5,310 bases of DNA from Gammaproteobacteria bacterium. Its GTDB lineage: Bacteria; Pseudomonadota; Gammaproteobacteria; Enterobacterales; Kangiellaceae. Location: NCBI GenBank assembly GCA_013372875.1, contig JABXIW010000034.1:1-5310 (forward strand). The letters are read 5' to 3'. The notes under the pieces were generated by a model. The model saw only the letters and a program-made list of their open reading frames with translations, had not been told where the DNA came from and did no database searches. Shown piece by piece: positions 1-5,310 of the stretch. A program made the translations under genes and the position numbers. Each line of letters starts with the position of its first letter. Positions within the stretch are counted from its first letter, which is position 1.

Positions 1-1
1 G

Positions 2-436
2 CCAGTAGTTCAAGAAGAAGCAGTTGAAGAAGTGGTAGAAACACGTCCATCTACTCGTATCGTTGAGCACGTGTACCCAGCTCAAACAGCAACAGTACAA
101 TTCGGCCTAGAAAGCGCAGAAGTGAAAGATGCATCAGCACTTTCTGGTACAGTTGATCTAATGAACACTTACCCACAAGCTAAAGTTGAGATCACTGGTT
201 ACAGTGACACAACGGGTTCTGCTCAGTACAACCAACAGCTAACTGAAAAACGTGCTAAAGCGGTTGCTAATGAATTCGAAGCGAAAGGTATCGCTGCTGA
301 CCGTATGACAGTTAAAGGCATGGGGGAAGCAAACCCAGTTGCTAGCAACGAAACTCGTCAAGGTCGCGAAGCGAACCGTCGTGTGGAAGTAGTTGTTCCT
401 GCGTTTGAATACCAAACGACTGAACAAGCTCAATAA
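2..436 (+). CDS. OmpA-family outer-membrane protein, C-terminal part (5' end outside window)
   Basis: The reading frame is open from base 2 to the TAA at 434-436 and gives 144 residues, so this is the 3' part of a larger gene; the GTG at 32 is an internal Val codon, not a start. The first ~18 residues are an acidic, Pro/Val/Glu-rich linker typical of the hinge between an OmpA beta-barrel and its periplasmic domain. Residues ~30-133 form an OmpA_C (OmpA/MotB-like) peptidoglycan-binding domain. The GYSD-TGS loop carries Asp69 and the EKRAKAV helix carries Arg84. Their 15-residue spacing equals that of E. coli OmpA Asp271 and Arg286, which bind diaminopimelate. The GMGEANPV and NRRVEVVV motifs are also present. 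Known role of the family: anchors the outer membrane to the cell wall. The barrel and signal peptide cannot be seen, so it could be OmpA proper or another OmpA-domain porin. The gene ends in its own terminator, so it is the last gene of its transcript. Confidence 0.93.
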   Translation, partial: PVVQEEAVEEVVETRPSTRIVEHVYPAQTATVQFGLESAEVKDASALSGTVDLMNTYPQAKVEITGYSDTTGSAQYNQQLTEKRAKAVANEFEAKGIAADRMTVKGMGEANPVASNETRQGREANRRVEVVVPAFEYQTTEQAQ

Positions 437-457
437 TTTGTTGCTATAGCCAACAAA
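437..457 (+). repeat. Small hairpin between the OmpA stop and the terminator
   Basis: TTTGTTG (437-443) and CAACAAA (451-457) form a 7-bp perfect inverted repeat around a 7-base loop. It starts on the base after the stop codon and lies 3 bases before the terminator A run. In the mRNA it would give a tandem pair of hairpins, which may protect an abundant porin message from 3' exonucleases. That role is inference; the stem is A/U-rich and only moderately stable. Confidence 0.45.
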
Positions 458-459
458 GC

Positions 460-489
460 AAAAAGCCAGCGTTTATCGCTGGCTTTTTT
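460..489 (+). terminator. Rho-independent terminator of the OmpA-family gene
   Basis: An 8-bp perfect stem, AGCCAGCG (464-471) with CGCTGGCT (477-484), has a 5-base loop TTTAT. It is preceded by an A run (460-464) and followed by T's to 489, so the stem can extend by A-U pairs. It begins 24 bases after the OmpA stop codon. The A run on the left also gives a U tract in the reverse direction, but no reverse gene ends here. Confidence 0.92.
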
Positions 490-629
490 GATCTTGTCTT
501 CAAACTTATGCTTGGATGGAACCGAGACGGTTGTTGGGCTGTATATTGAAATGACGGCGGCGGCGTGCGCTTTGCTTGTTGTTCATCATTCTGTCATCAC
601 AGATTCATAATATCGATGCTCCGTTTAGT
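490..629. other. Intergenic region upstream of the GcvA-like regulator
   Basis: About 140 bases lie between the OmpA terminator and the regulator's ribosome binding site. No convincing ORF or RNA gene is seen. CATAAT at 606-611 could be a -10 element, but no matching -35 lies 16-18 bases upstream, so the promoter is not assigned. A short GC-rich run of CGG units lies at 556-569. Confidence 0.4.
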
Positions 630-634
630 AGGAG
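630..634 (+). promoter_or_regulatory. Ribosome binding site deciding the LysR start
   Basis: AGGAG at 630-634 precedes two adjacent ATG codons at 638 and 641. The spacing is 3 bases to the first and 6 to the second. The second is near the optimum, so ATG 641 is preferred. Upstream ATGCTCC (616-622) could pair with GGAG and CAT around the site with a 2-base bulge and partly mask it; that is a weak structure. Confidence 0.6.
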
Positions 635-640
635 AGCATG

Positions 641-1510
641 ATGCAAAACCTCCCACCACTTAATGCCCTGAAAGCCTTTGAAGCAACAGCCCGTTTGCGA
701 AGCTTTACAAAAGCTGCAAAAGAGCTAAATGTCACTCGCGCGGCGGTTAGCCAGCAAGTTAAATCGTTGGAACTTCAGTTAGACGCGATACTTTTTGAGC
801 GCAATGGTGCGCAGCTTTTATTAACGCAAGCTGCCCAAGCTTACTTACCTGTTGTTAGCCAGACTTTGCAGATGCTATCTGTAGCAACTCAACACCTTTT
901 TGCTCGCCAGAAAAATACTCAACTGACGCTTCATGTCGCTCACAGCTTTTGTTCTCAATGGTTAATGCCGCGCTTGGCCGATTTTCATCGTCAGCACCCT
1001 GATGTCGTGGTAAAAATTTCAACGACCGCCAACACGGTACCGAATGCTAGCGCCATTGCGGATGTGGAGATCATCAACGGTTATGGAGATTGGCAATCAG
1101 AGCAGGCTGTTCAACTTACCCAAGAAAACTGGATAGTAGTGGCGAGCCCTGGTTTTTTAAATCTTAATTCGGTCATTCATCTTAACGATATCGCGCTAGC
1201 GCTAAAATTGTGCACGAGTGGATACCATGAGTCGTGGCAAGCTTGGCTGCGTTTTCAGGGCTATGAAGGCAAAGTGAGTAAACCTATCGCCGAGTTTGAA
1301 CATTCCTTACTAGCCATTCAAGCGGCGGTGAATCAGTTAGGCATACTGCTTGTTAGGGACTTTTTAGTGGAGGATGAGCTACAACAAGGACTTTTGATTC
1401 CGATTGGTGGATGGTCCATGCCAAGCGCCAGCGCGCATCATATGGTGGTAAGGGAAAGCGATAAATCGCAAGTTGAGGCTTTTACTCATTGGGTCATGCA
1501 AAGTCTATAA
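641..1510 (+). CDS. LysR-type transcriptional regulator, GcvA/AmpR class
   Basis: Predicted 289-residue DNA-binding transcription factor, a usual length for the family. Starting at ATG 638 would add one Met; 641 is chosen because it sits 6 bases after AGGAG. The N-terminus begins with LPPLNALKAFEA and continues with SFTKAAKELNVTRAAVSQQVKSLE (about residues 20-44). This is the winged helix-turn-helix in the form typical of GcvA, AmpR and TrpI relatives, followed by the LFER wing and the linker helix. Residues ~93-289 form the periplasmic-binding-protein-like effector domain, with the class motif QWLMPRLADFHRQHPDV (~106-122) and the DVEIINGYGDW stretch (~141-151). The effector is unknown. There is no glycine-cleavage or beta-lactamase gene beside it, so the class match says nothing firm about its targets. 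The kinase gene 114 bases downstream on the same strand is a possible partner by position only. It ends with TAA. Confidence 0.9.
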   Translation: MQNLPPLNALKAFEATARLRSFTKAAKELNVTRAAVSQQVKSLELQLDAILFERNGAQLLLTQAAQAYLPVVSQTLQMLSVATQHLFARQKNTQLTLHVAHSFCSQWLMPRLADFHRQHPDVVVKISTTANTVPNASAIADVEIINGYGDWQSEQAVQLTQENWIVVASPGFLNLNSVIHLNDIALALKLCTSGYHESWQAWLRFQGYEGKVSKPIAEFEHSLLAIQAAVNQLGILLVRDFLVEDELQQGLLIPIGGWSMPSASAHHMVVRESDKSQVEAFTHWVMQSL

Positions 1511-1624
1511 GCTTAAAAGTCCAGCCTCTTCGAATAAGTGAAAATGGTTTCCTGCGATTGAGCTAGCAAAGTTGGAGGCTTTTTGGTCGGTAGTTAAAAC
1601 AAGATTCGTTACTTAAGGTATAAA

Positions 1625-2455
1625 ATGACGCTTGTTTCAATCGTCGCCCCAAATCTGATCGAACAAGGAAAAGTCATGGAAATGCTACAAGGTGGTCGGG
1701 ATAATGCCATTTATCGTACTGGTGATCGCGTTAGTCGTCCGGCAAGCTCTTGGACGATGACCGTCCACCAGTTGTTAAATCACCTTCATTCCAATGGATT
1801 TACGCAATGCCCCAAAGTGATTGGGATTGAGGGTGGTAAAGAGTGGCTGAGCTTTGTAGAAGGAGATACCTTCAACTATCCACTGCAAGGTTCTATTGCT
1901 TCTGTTACTGCACTTTTATCCGCGGCCAAAATGTTGCGTAGAATGCATGATGCTTCAGAAGATTTTCTCATTTCACATCAAAGCGAAGTGTGTCATTGGA
2001 TGTTACCTGATCGCGTCCCCCAAGAGGTGATCTGTCACGGGGATTTTATGCCATACAATGTTGCACTAAATGGTGAAACCGTGGTTGGTGTATTCGATTT
2101 TGATACCGCACATCCTGCTCCTCGTTTATGGGACGTTGCTTTTTCCATTTACGGTTGGGCTCCTTTTAAAACGGATGAAAATGACCGAATGGGCAACTTG
2201 GAACAGCAAATTCAACGCGCCAAGCTGTTTTGTGACGCGTATGGCTGCTCGAAATTAGAGCGAGAAAATCTGGTGGATGTGATGACGTTAAGGCTCACGG
2301 CTTTGGTTGATTACATGAGACTGATGGCAAGCTGCAGGGATGAGAGATTTCAAGCTAATTTGGAAGAGGAACATCACATCGCGTATTTGCAAGATATCGA
2401 TTATCTGCGTCAACATCACCAAGCGATTACTTTGGGCATACTAAAAGAACGTTAG
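1625..2455 (+). CDS. Aminoglycoside-phosphotransferase-fold (APH family) small-molecule kinase
   Basis: Predicted 276-residue cytosolic ATP-dependent kinase of the APH/choline-kinase superfamily, substrate unknown. The catalytic (Brenner) loop is HGDFMPYN at residues 138-145, with catalytic Asp140 and Asn145. The metal-binding segment VFDFDTAHPAPRLWDVAF (156-173) supplies Asp158 and ends in the family's RLWD motif (Asp170). The N-lobe starts with LQGGRDNAIYRTGDRVSRP (21-39), the pattern of a broad subfamily usually annotated 'phosphotransferase'. The usual beta-3 ATP-binding lysine is not evident there. ATG 1625 is preceded by AAGG (1615-1618, spacing 6). An in-frame ATG at 1676 is preceded by AAGGA (1665-1669, also spacing 6) and would give 259 residues starting MEMLQGG, so the start is uncertain. 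This is a housekeeping-looking chromosomal member; nothing supports calling it an antibiotic-resistance gene. Its TAG stop overlaps the end of the convergent regulator gene. Confidence 0.85.
   Translation: MTLVSIVAPNLIEQGKVMEMLQGGRDNAIYRTGDRVSRPASSWTMTVHQLLNHLHSNGFTQCPKVIGIEGGKEWLSFVEGDTFNYPLQGSIASVTALLSAAKMLRRMHDASEDFLISHQSEVCHWMLPDRVPQEVICHGDFMPYNVALNGETVVGVFDFDTAHPAPRLWDVAFSIYGWAPFKTDENDRMGNLEQQIQRAKLFCDAYGCSKLERENLVDVMTLRLTALVDYMRLMASCRDERFQANLEEEHHIAYLQDIDYLRQHHQAITLGILKER
1665..1669 (+). promoter_or_regulatory. Alternative internal ribosome binding site for the kinase
   Basis: AAGGA here lies 6 bases before the in-frame ATG at 1676. It is as good as the AAGG at 1615-1618 before ATG 1625. 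The conserved part of the protein begins just after residue 20, so either start keeps the whole recognisable domain. Confidence 0.4.
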
Positions 2456-3327
2456 TTTGCAATCACGTGTTTAATCTTATCAAATAACCATAGATTTAAT
2501 GGTGCGTGTTGCTGTGAACGCCGACAACTCATCACGTAGCTGACATTCAATTCTAAGCGGTTCGGTAGTGCGATACTTCTGCATCCCTGCGGGACATGGT
2601 CACTCATCGTGATACCGAAATGATCGGTTTGAAGGATGATTTTGTGGATCATCGCTGGGTGTTCTATTTCCACTTTTGGCGATGCATTAAAGCCAATGTT
2701 CTTCAAGCGTTCCAACAGAGGGTATCGGTAGTCATTCCATCCTGGTGTTTTGAAGAGTAAAAAGGGGTAGAGCTGCAAGTCATCAAAATCTTGCGCTGGA
2801 TGCTCTTTGCGAACAAAAAAGACGGCCTTTCCTTTTCCCAACTCTTTTTGTGCGACCGATTGAGGTAAGTCCTCATCAAAGTAGTGGATTGCGACTGCAT
2901 TTTCTCCATCTATTAAACGGTTTTTAGCTTCGTTTCCCCAGCGCAGAAACGAAAATTTGGCTCGAGGTGCTTGTTTTAGCAGGCTCAGGTAAAGCTCATC
3001 GCCGAAGTAATCCCAAAATAGCGTGTTGGCATAAATCGACAGTTGCCCATCAAAGCTCTCTGGGGAAAAGTTTTGCGGCTTAATGGAGTCCACACTCATC
3101 AGAATCTGTTCGAAGTGTGCCATGTTTGTTTCGACAAACGTCGTCGGCTCAAAGCCATGTTTTGTTTGCACAAACAGAGGATCATCGAACTGGGTTTTCA
3201 TCTTGGTGAGGTTTTTACTGATGGCTCCGGATGTTTTTCCTAACGACTCTGCGACTAACCGAACATTGCGCAGCTCATACATGCGCTTCAGCACAAGAAT
3301 GTTTTGAATATCCAGATTAATCGCCAT
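2452..3327 (-). CDS. LysR-type transcriptional regulator, LeuO/NodD-like class
   Basis: Predicted 291-residue DNA-binding regulator. The start ATG (3325-3327) has GGAG on the same strand at 3334-3337, spacing 6. Residues ~5-65 are the winged helix-turn-helix: LVLKRMYELRNVRLVAESLG, then KTSGAISKNLTKMKTQFDDPLFVQTKHGFEPT. The FDDPLFV-T--G-EPT signature after the recognition helix is characteristic of the LeuO/NodD/LinR-like branch rather than the CysB or GcvA type. Residues ~93-291 form the effector-binding domain, which is divergent; its ligand cannot be predicted. The gene is transcribed away from the small exported-protein gene with a 207-bp shared upstream region, the usual LysR arrangement for controlling a divergent gene and itself. 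At its 3' end the TAA (2452-2454 on the plus strand) overlaps the kinase stop codon. No terminator is seen there. Confidence 0.9.
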   Translation of the reverse strand: MAINLDIQNILVLKRMYELRNVRLVAESLGKTSGAISKNLTKMKTQFDDPLFVQTKHGFEPTTFVETNMAHFEQILMSVDSIKPQNFSPESFDGQLSIYANTLFWDYFGDELYLSLLKQAPRAKFSFLRWGNEAKNRLIDGENAVAIHYFDEDLPQSVAQKELGKGKAVFFVRKEHPAQDFDDLQLYPFLLFKTPGWNDYRYPLLERLKNIGFNASPKVEIEHPAMIHKIILQTDHFGITMSDHVPQGCRSIALPNRLELNVSYVMSCRRSQQHAPLNLWLFDKIKHVIAN

Positions 3328-3357
3328 TCTTTACTCCAACAATTCGGCTCGCTTCAC

Positions 3358-3363
3358 ATCATA
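3358..3363 (-). promoter_or_regulatory. Possible -10 element for the LeuO-like regulator
   Basis: On the minus strand this reads TATGAT, 5 of 6 matches to the sigma-70 -10 consensus, about 30 bases before the start codon, which would leave a leader of about 24 bases. The best -35 candidate, TTTGGA at 15 bases, is weak. TTGACC (plus-strand 3395-3400) is a better -35 sequence but is 31 bases from this -10. Weak -35 boxes suit activator-dependent or autoregulated LysR genes. Confidence 0.3.
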
Positions 3364-3401
3364 GCGTTGAGCTGATCATCCAAAGACAGCAAACGGTCAA
3401 T

Positions 3402-3432
3402 TTTCTTGAGGCATCTATCGGAGGTGAAGAAA
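3402..3432. repeat. Overlapping 6-bp inverted repeat, alternative to the 9-bp one
   Basis: TTTCTT (3402-3407) and AAGAAA (3427-3432) are reverse complements 19 bases apart. The right arm shares bases 3430-3432 with the left arm of the 3430-3480 repeat, so in RNA the two stems would compete at their edges. The arms are short and A/T-rich, so chance is a fair explanation. Confidence 0.3.
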
Positions 3433-3480
3433 GGGGATTTCCATTTGGTAAATCAGGAGTTTCCTCGTCTCATCCCCTTT
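3430..3480. repeat. 9-bp perfect inverted repeat in the divergent regulatory region
   Basis: AAAGGGGAT (3430-3438) and ATCCCCTTT (3472-3480) are exact reverse complements separated by 33 bases. As RNA this would be a 9-bp stem with a large loop that may itself fold (ATTT 3443-3446 with AAAT 3450-3453). It ends 54 bases before the small exported-protein start. No U tract follows, so it is not a terminator. As DNA, the half-site centres are 42 bp apart, about four helical turns, which would allow two protein dimers on one face. Operator and leader-structure readings are both open. Confidence 0.6.
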
Positions 3481-3534
3481 GCGTTGATACAGTTTCTACA
3501 TCGACACAGGTACAGACAATAACAGAGGTGATGT

Positions 3535-3771
3535 ATGAAAAAACTAATCGCATTAGGCTTGATGGTTTGCTCAGCGAATGTGGCATTTGCTGCGGATGGT
3601 TCATACACAGGTACCATTGACATGACAATGAGTAATACGAACCAAGTGGATGTTGAACGCGCAAACTCGCAACTTACGTTGAAAGGCCGTAATGAAGCGA
3701 TGTACGGTGGCGTGATGATTCAAACCGATGCATCTACCCAACCCATTGAACTTCGTGGCCGCCGCGATTAA
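3535..3771 (+). CDS. Small exported protein of unknown function
   Basis: 78-residue ORF with AGAGG (3524-3528) 6 bases before ATG 3535. Residues 1-19 are a clear Sec signal peptide: MKK n-region, hydrophobic LIALGLMV core, and an A-F-A cleavage site before ADGS. The mature part is about 59 residues, has no cysteine and no membrane segment, and is probably periplasmic or secreted. It contains alternating polar/hydrophobic stretches (SYTGTIDMTMS, SQLTLKG, YGGVMIQ) that suggest a small beta-rich fold, and it ends in a basic RGRRD tail. Cys12 is inside the hydrophobic core but preceded by Val, which does not fit a lipobox. I do not recognise the family. It is a single-gene unit: a divergent LysR gene lies upstream and a strong terminator 21 bases downstream. 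Signal peptide, ribosome binding site and terminator together make it a real gene. No convincing sigma-70 promoter was found close to it. Confidence 0.8.
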   Translation: MKKLIALGLMVCSANVAFAADGSYTGTIDMTMSNTNQVDVERANSQLTLKGRNEAMYGGVMIQTDASTQPIELRGRRD

Positions 3772-3790
3772 TCGGTCACGTTGTCATTAC

Positions 3791-3821
3791 GAAAATGCCG
3801 CGATGAATTCGCGGCATTTTT
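3791..3821. terminator. Bidirectional Rho-independent terminator between convergent genes
   Basis: AAAATGCCGCGA (3792-3803) pairs with TCGCGGCATTTT (3809-3820), a 12-bp perfect stem with loop TGAAT. On the plus strand it ends in a T run to 3821, serving the small exported-protein gene. On the minus strand the A's at 3792-3795 give four U's, and the site lies about 45 bases after the peptide-transporter stop, so it probably terminates that gene too. Confidence 0.9.
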
Positions 3822-3864
3822 GTTTGTTGATTGCGTATGTAATCAAGTGGCGGTGCGAAAGCGA

Positions 3865-5310
3865 TTAGCTCTGTACCTCGACACCCGCTTCAATCTCGAC
3901 AGGTTGCGCTTGTGCTTCGCTTTCTTTTGCTGCATCCAGCATTTTGCGAATAACAACAGATGCTGCCATAGCAATCGCCACCATCACAACCGCTAGTACA
4001 GTAAGCAATTGGAAGTAATCACCGTATACAGTTTGTACGATTTCTTGAGTGATCTCTTGGCCTTTTTCCATCGCAATCGACGTTGAGAAAGCGGCACCAA
4101 CGATACCACTCAGTGCGATAGCAACGGAGAATAGACTAACCGAGAAGTTCTCGATGTGTTTTGGTGCTACAGACAGAATGAATGCTACTACCATTGAGCC
4201 AACGATAACTTCCGCAATGGCTTGGAAGAAGTGAATCGCCAAGAAGATTTCAGGCATGATCACCACATCTTCACCAACGGTTGTGACCGCAAACGTTAGG
4301 ATGCCAAATGCAATTGCAGTGAGTACAAACGCCATCGCGATTTTAGTCGCTGTCGAAAGGTGAACGTCGCGTTTTTCAAGCATACCGAAGAAACCCGCAA
4401 CAATAGGGCCACCAACCATACACCAAAGTGGGTTCATTGCCATTGCTGCTTCTGGCTCAAGTGGGATAAAGCCAAACAGTGAGCCTTTCAAAGTATTGAT
4501 TGCCACCATGTTCATTGACGTCATCATTTGTCCGTAGTAGACGAAGAAACACGTAGTCAAGAAGGTCACAATGAGGATGGTGCCCATCTTCAATGACTCG
4601 GCTTTGCTGGCTTTCAGCATTAAAGAGACGAAGTAAAGAATCGCAGCGCCACCGATGGCATAAACGATGTTTTGACCAATATCCATGTTTGAGAACATGA
4701 AGAACACCAACGCGATCATGGCGACGGAAATCAGTGCGAAGAATACCCAGTTTTTCAAGCTTACCGCTTTTTGGTCAAGTTCAGCGGCTACACCAGTTAG
4801 GCCCTTTCTGAACATCAATAACATCACAAGCGCAGCGCCTGCCATGACGGCAGAGATGGTAAAGCCGCCGTTAAAGCCAATTACCAGCACGATCATCGGG
4901 AACAGGTACTGGCCTAAAAAAGCGCCGACATTGTTCACGGAATAGTTGATTGGGTAACCTTTTTCGAAATCTTCTTGTGATTTAAAAGTGCGTTTGTAAA
5001 GACTTGGGTAAGAAGGCGACATCAAACCACGGCCGTAGCTTGCTAGAGCGATACCACACATCGATAAAGGAACGTTTGTCGCCGAAGCACCAAGTACCAG
5101 CAAAACGTAACCCGCAGCGAACGCCAGAAAGGCGATGGACAGAGAGCGGTAAGCTCCTAAAAACTTATCCGCAATAAATCCGCCAGCGATGGCAAACAAT
5201 GGCCCAATGGCAGAAAAAGCGCCCACGATCATCATCGTATCAGCTTCGTTGTAATTTAGATCTTCTAGAAAAAAGCGAGTTAAGCTCACTAACACGCCAT
5301 AAAATGATAA
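3865..5310 (-). CDS. Proton-dependent oligopeptide transporter (POT/PTR2 family), N-terminus outside window
   Basis: The minus-strand frame is open from the window edge to the stop at 3865-3867, 481 visible residues. The GTG at 5293-5295 is internal: upstream codons read LSFYG, which fits the end of the TM1 ExxERF-YYG motif, so about 20-30 residues are missing. Family role: inner-membrane symport of di-/tripeptides with protons. Hydrophobic segments fit the 14-helix bacterial layout (12 plus the inserted HA/HB pair). Counting from the first visible residue: MFS loop GGFIADKFLGAYR 43-55; TM4 GRGLMSPS 93-100; PTR2-like YSVNNVGAFLGQYLFP 123-138; TM7 YGQMMTSMN 259-267, resembling DtpA YMQM-TSLN; MNPLWCMVGGPIVAG 292-306; TM10 AEVIVG with Glu367 at the conserved Glu position. 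The TM4 lysine typical of the family is Ser98 here. The C-terminus is a short acidic tail. Closest recognisable group is DtpA/DtpB-like, but no symbol is assigned. Confidence 0.9.
   Translation of the reverse strand, partial: LSFYGVLVSLTRFFLEDLNYNEADTMMIVGAFSAIGPLFAIAGGFIADKFLGAYRSLSIAFLAFAAGYVLLVLGASATNVPLSMCGIALASYGRGLMSPSYPSLYKRTFKSQEDFEKGYPINYSVNNVGAFLGQYLFPMIVLVIGFNGGFTISAVMAGAALVMLLMFRKGLTGVAAELDQKAVSLKNWVFFALISVAMIALVFFMFSNMDIGQNIVYAIGGAAILYFVSLMLKASKAESLKMGTILIVTFLTTCFFVYYGQMMTSMNMVAINTLKGSLFGFIPLEPEAAMAMNPLWCMVGGPIVAGFFGMLEKRDVHLSTATKIAMAFVLTAIAFGILTFAVTTVGEDVVIMPEIFLAIHFFQAIAEVIVGSMVVAFILSVAPKHIENFSVSLFSVAIALSGIVGAAFSTSIAMEKGQEITQEIVQTVYGDYFQLLTVLAVVMVAIAMAASVVIRKMLDAAKESEAQAQPVEIEAGVEVQS

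Noticed and set aside
1190..1202. GCGCTAGCGC palindrome
   Set aside because: It lies inside the GcvA-like coding region in codons for Ala-Leu-Ala and is best explained by chance.
1523..1584. AGCCTC (1523-1528) and GAGGCT (1575-1580) followed by five T's, a possible terminator after the GcvA-like regulator
   Set aside because: The stem is only 6 bp around a 46-base loop with no good internal fold, too weak to call a terminator.
3367..3383. TTG-N11-CAA containing TGATCA as a LysR binding site
   Set aside because: The outer and inner dyads are offset by half a base and the T-N11-A rule is not met exactly, so support is too weak to list as a feature.
3484..3520. TTGATA (3484-3489) as -35 for the small exported-protein gene
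   Set aside because: No acceptable -10 lies 16-18 bases downstream (CAGGTA and neighbours match poorly), and GACAAT at 3515 is too far and too near the start codon.
3568..3573. Cysteine 12 of the small exported protein as a lipoprotein attachment site
   Set aside because: It is preceded by Leu-Met-Val; Val at -1 does not fit a lipobox, and a normal A-F-A signal peptidase I site follows.
3781..3996. Plus-strand ORF after the small exported-protein gene
   Set aside because: It runs through the terminator and antisense to the transporter's C-terminus, has no ribosome binding site, and its composition is that of a shadow frame.

Overview
The window looks like chromosomal DNA of a gammaproteobacterium, most likely a Vibrio. 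This is inferred from moderate GC, codon style, an OmpA-family C-terminus with a TDTTGS-like loop, and a Dtp-type peptide transporter; no rRNA or other strict taxonomic marker is present. It holds six protein genes, two of them cut by the window edges, and no tRNA, rRNA, CRISPR array, insertion sequence or phage gene was seen.

Layout. Positions 2-436 (+) encode the last 144 residues of an OmpA-type outer-membrane protein with a complete peptidoglycan-binding domain, closed by a strong intrinsic terminator at 460-489. After about 200 bases comes a GcvA/AmpR-type LysR regulator (641-1510, +). An APH-fold small-molecule kinase follows 114 bases later (1625-2455, +). A second LysR regulator of the LeuO/NodD-like type (2452-3327, -) converges on the kinase and overlaps it by 4 bp at the stop codons. 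A 207-bp divergent region separates this regulator from a 78-residue exported protein of unknown function (3535-3771, +). That region holds a 9-bp perfect inverted repeat and an overlapping alternative repeat. A bidirectional terminator (3792-3820) then separates the small gene from a convergent proton-coupled oligopeptide transporter (3865-5310, -) whose N-terminus lies outside the window.

The genes do not form one obvious pathway. Two pairings are plausible from layout: the GcvA-like regulator with the kinase downstream, and the LeuO-like regulator with the divergent small exported protein. Both are inferences. The points most worth a second look are the structured leader and divergent promoter of the small exported protein, the unknown small protein itself, and a peptide transporter with Ser at the position where the family normally has the TM4 lysine. 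No clear novel defence or mobile system is visible.
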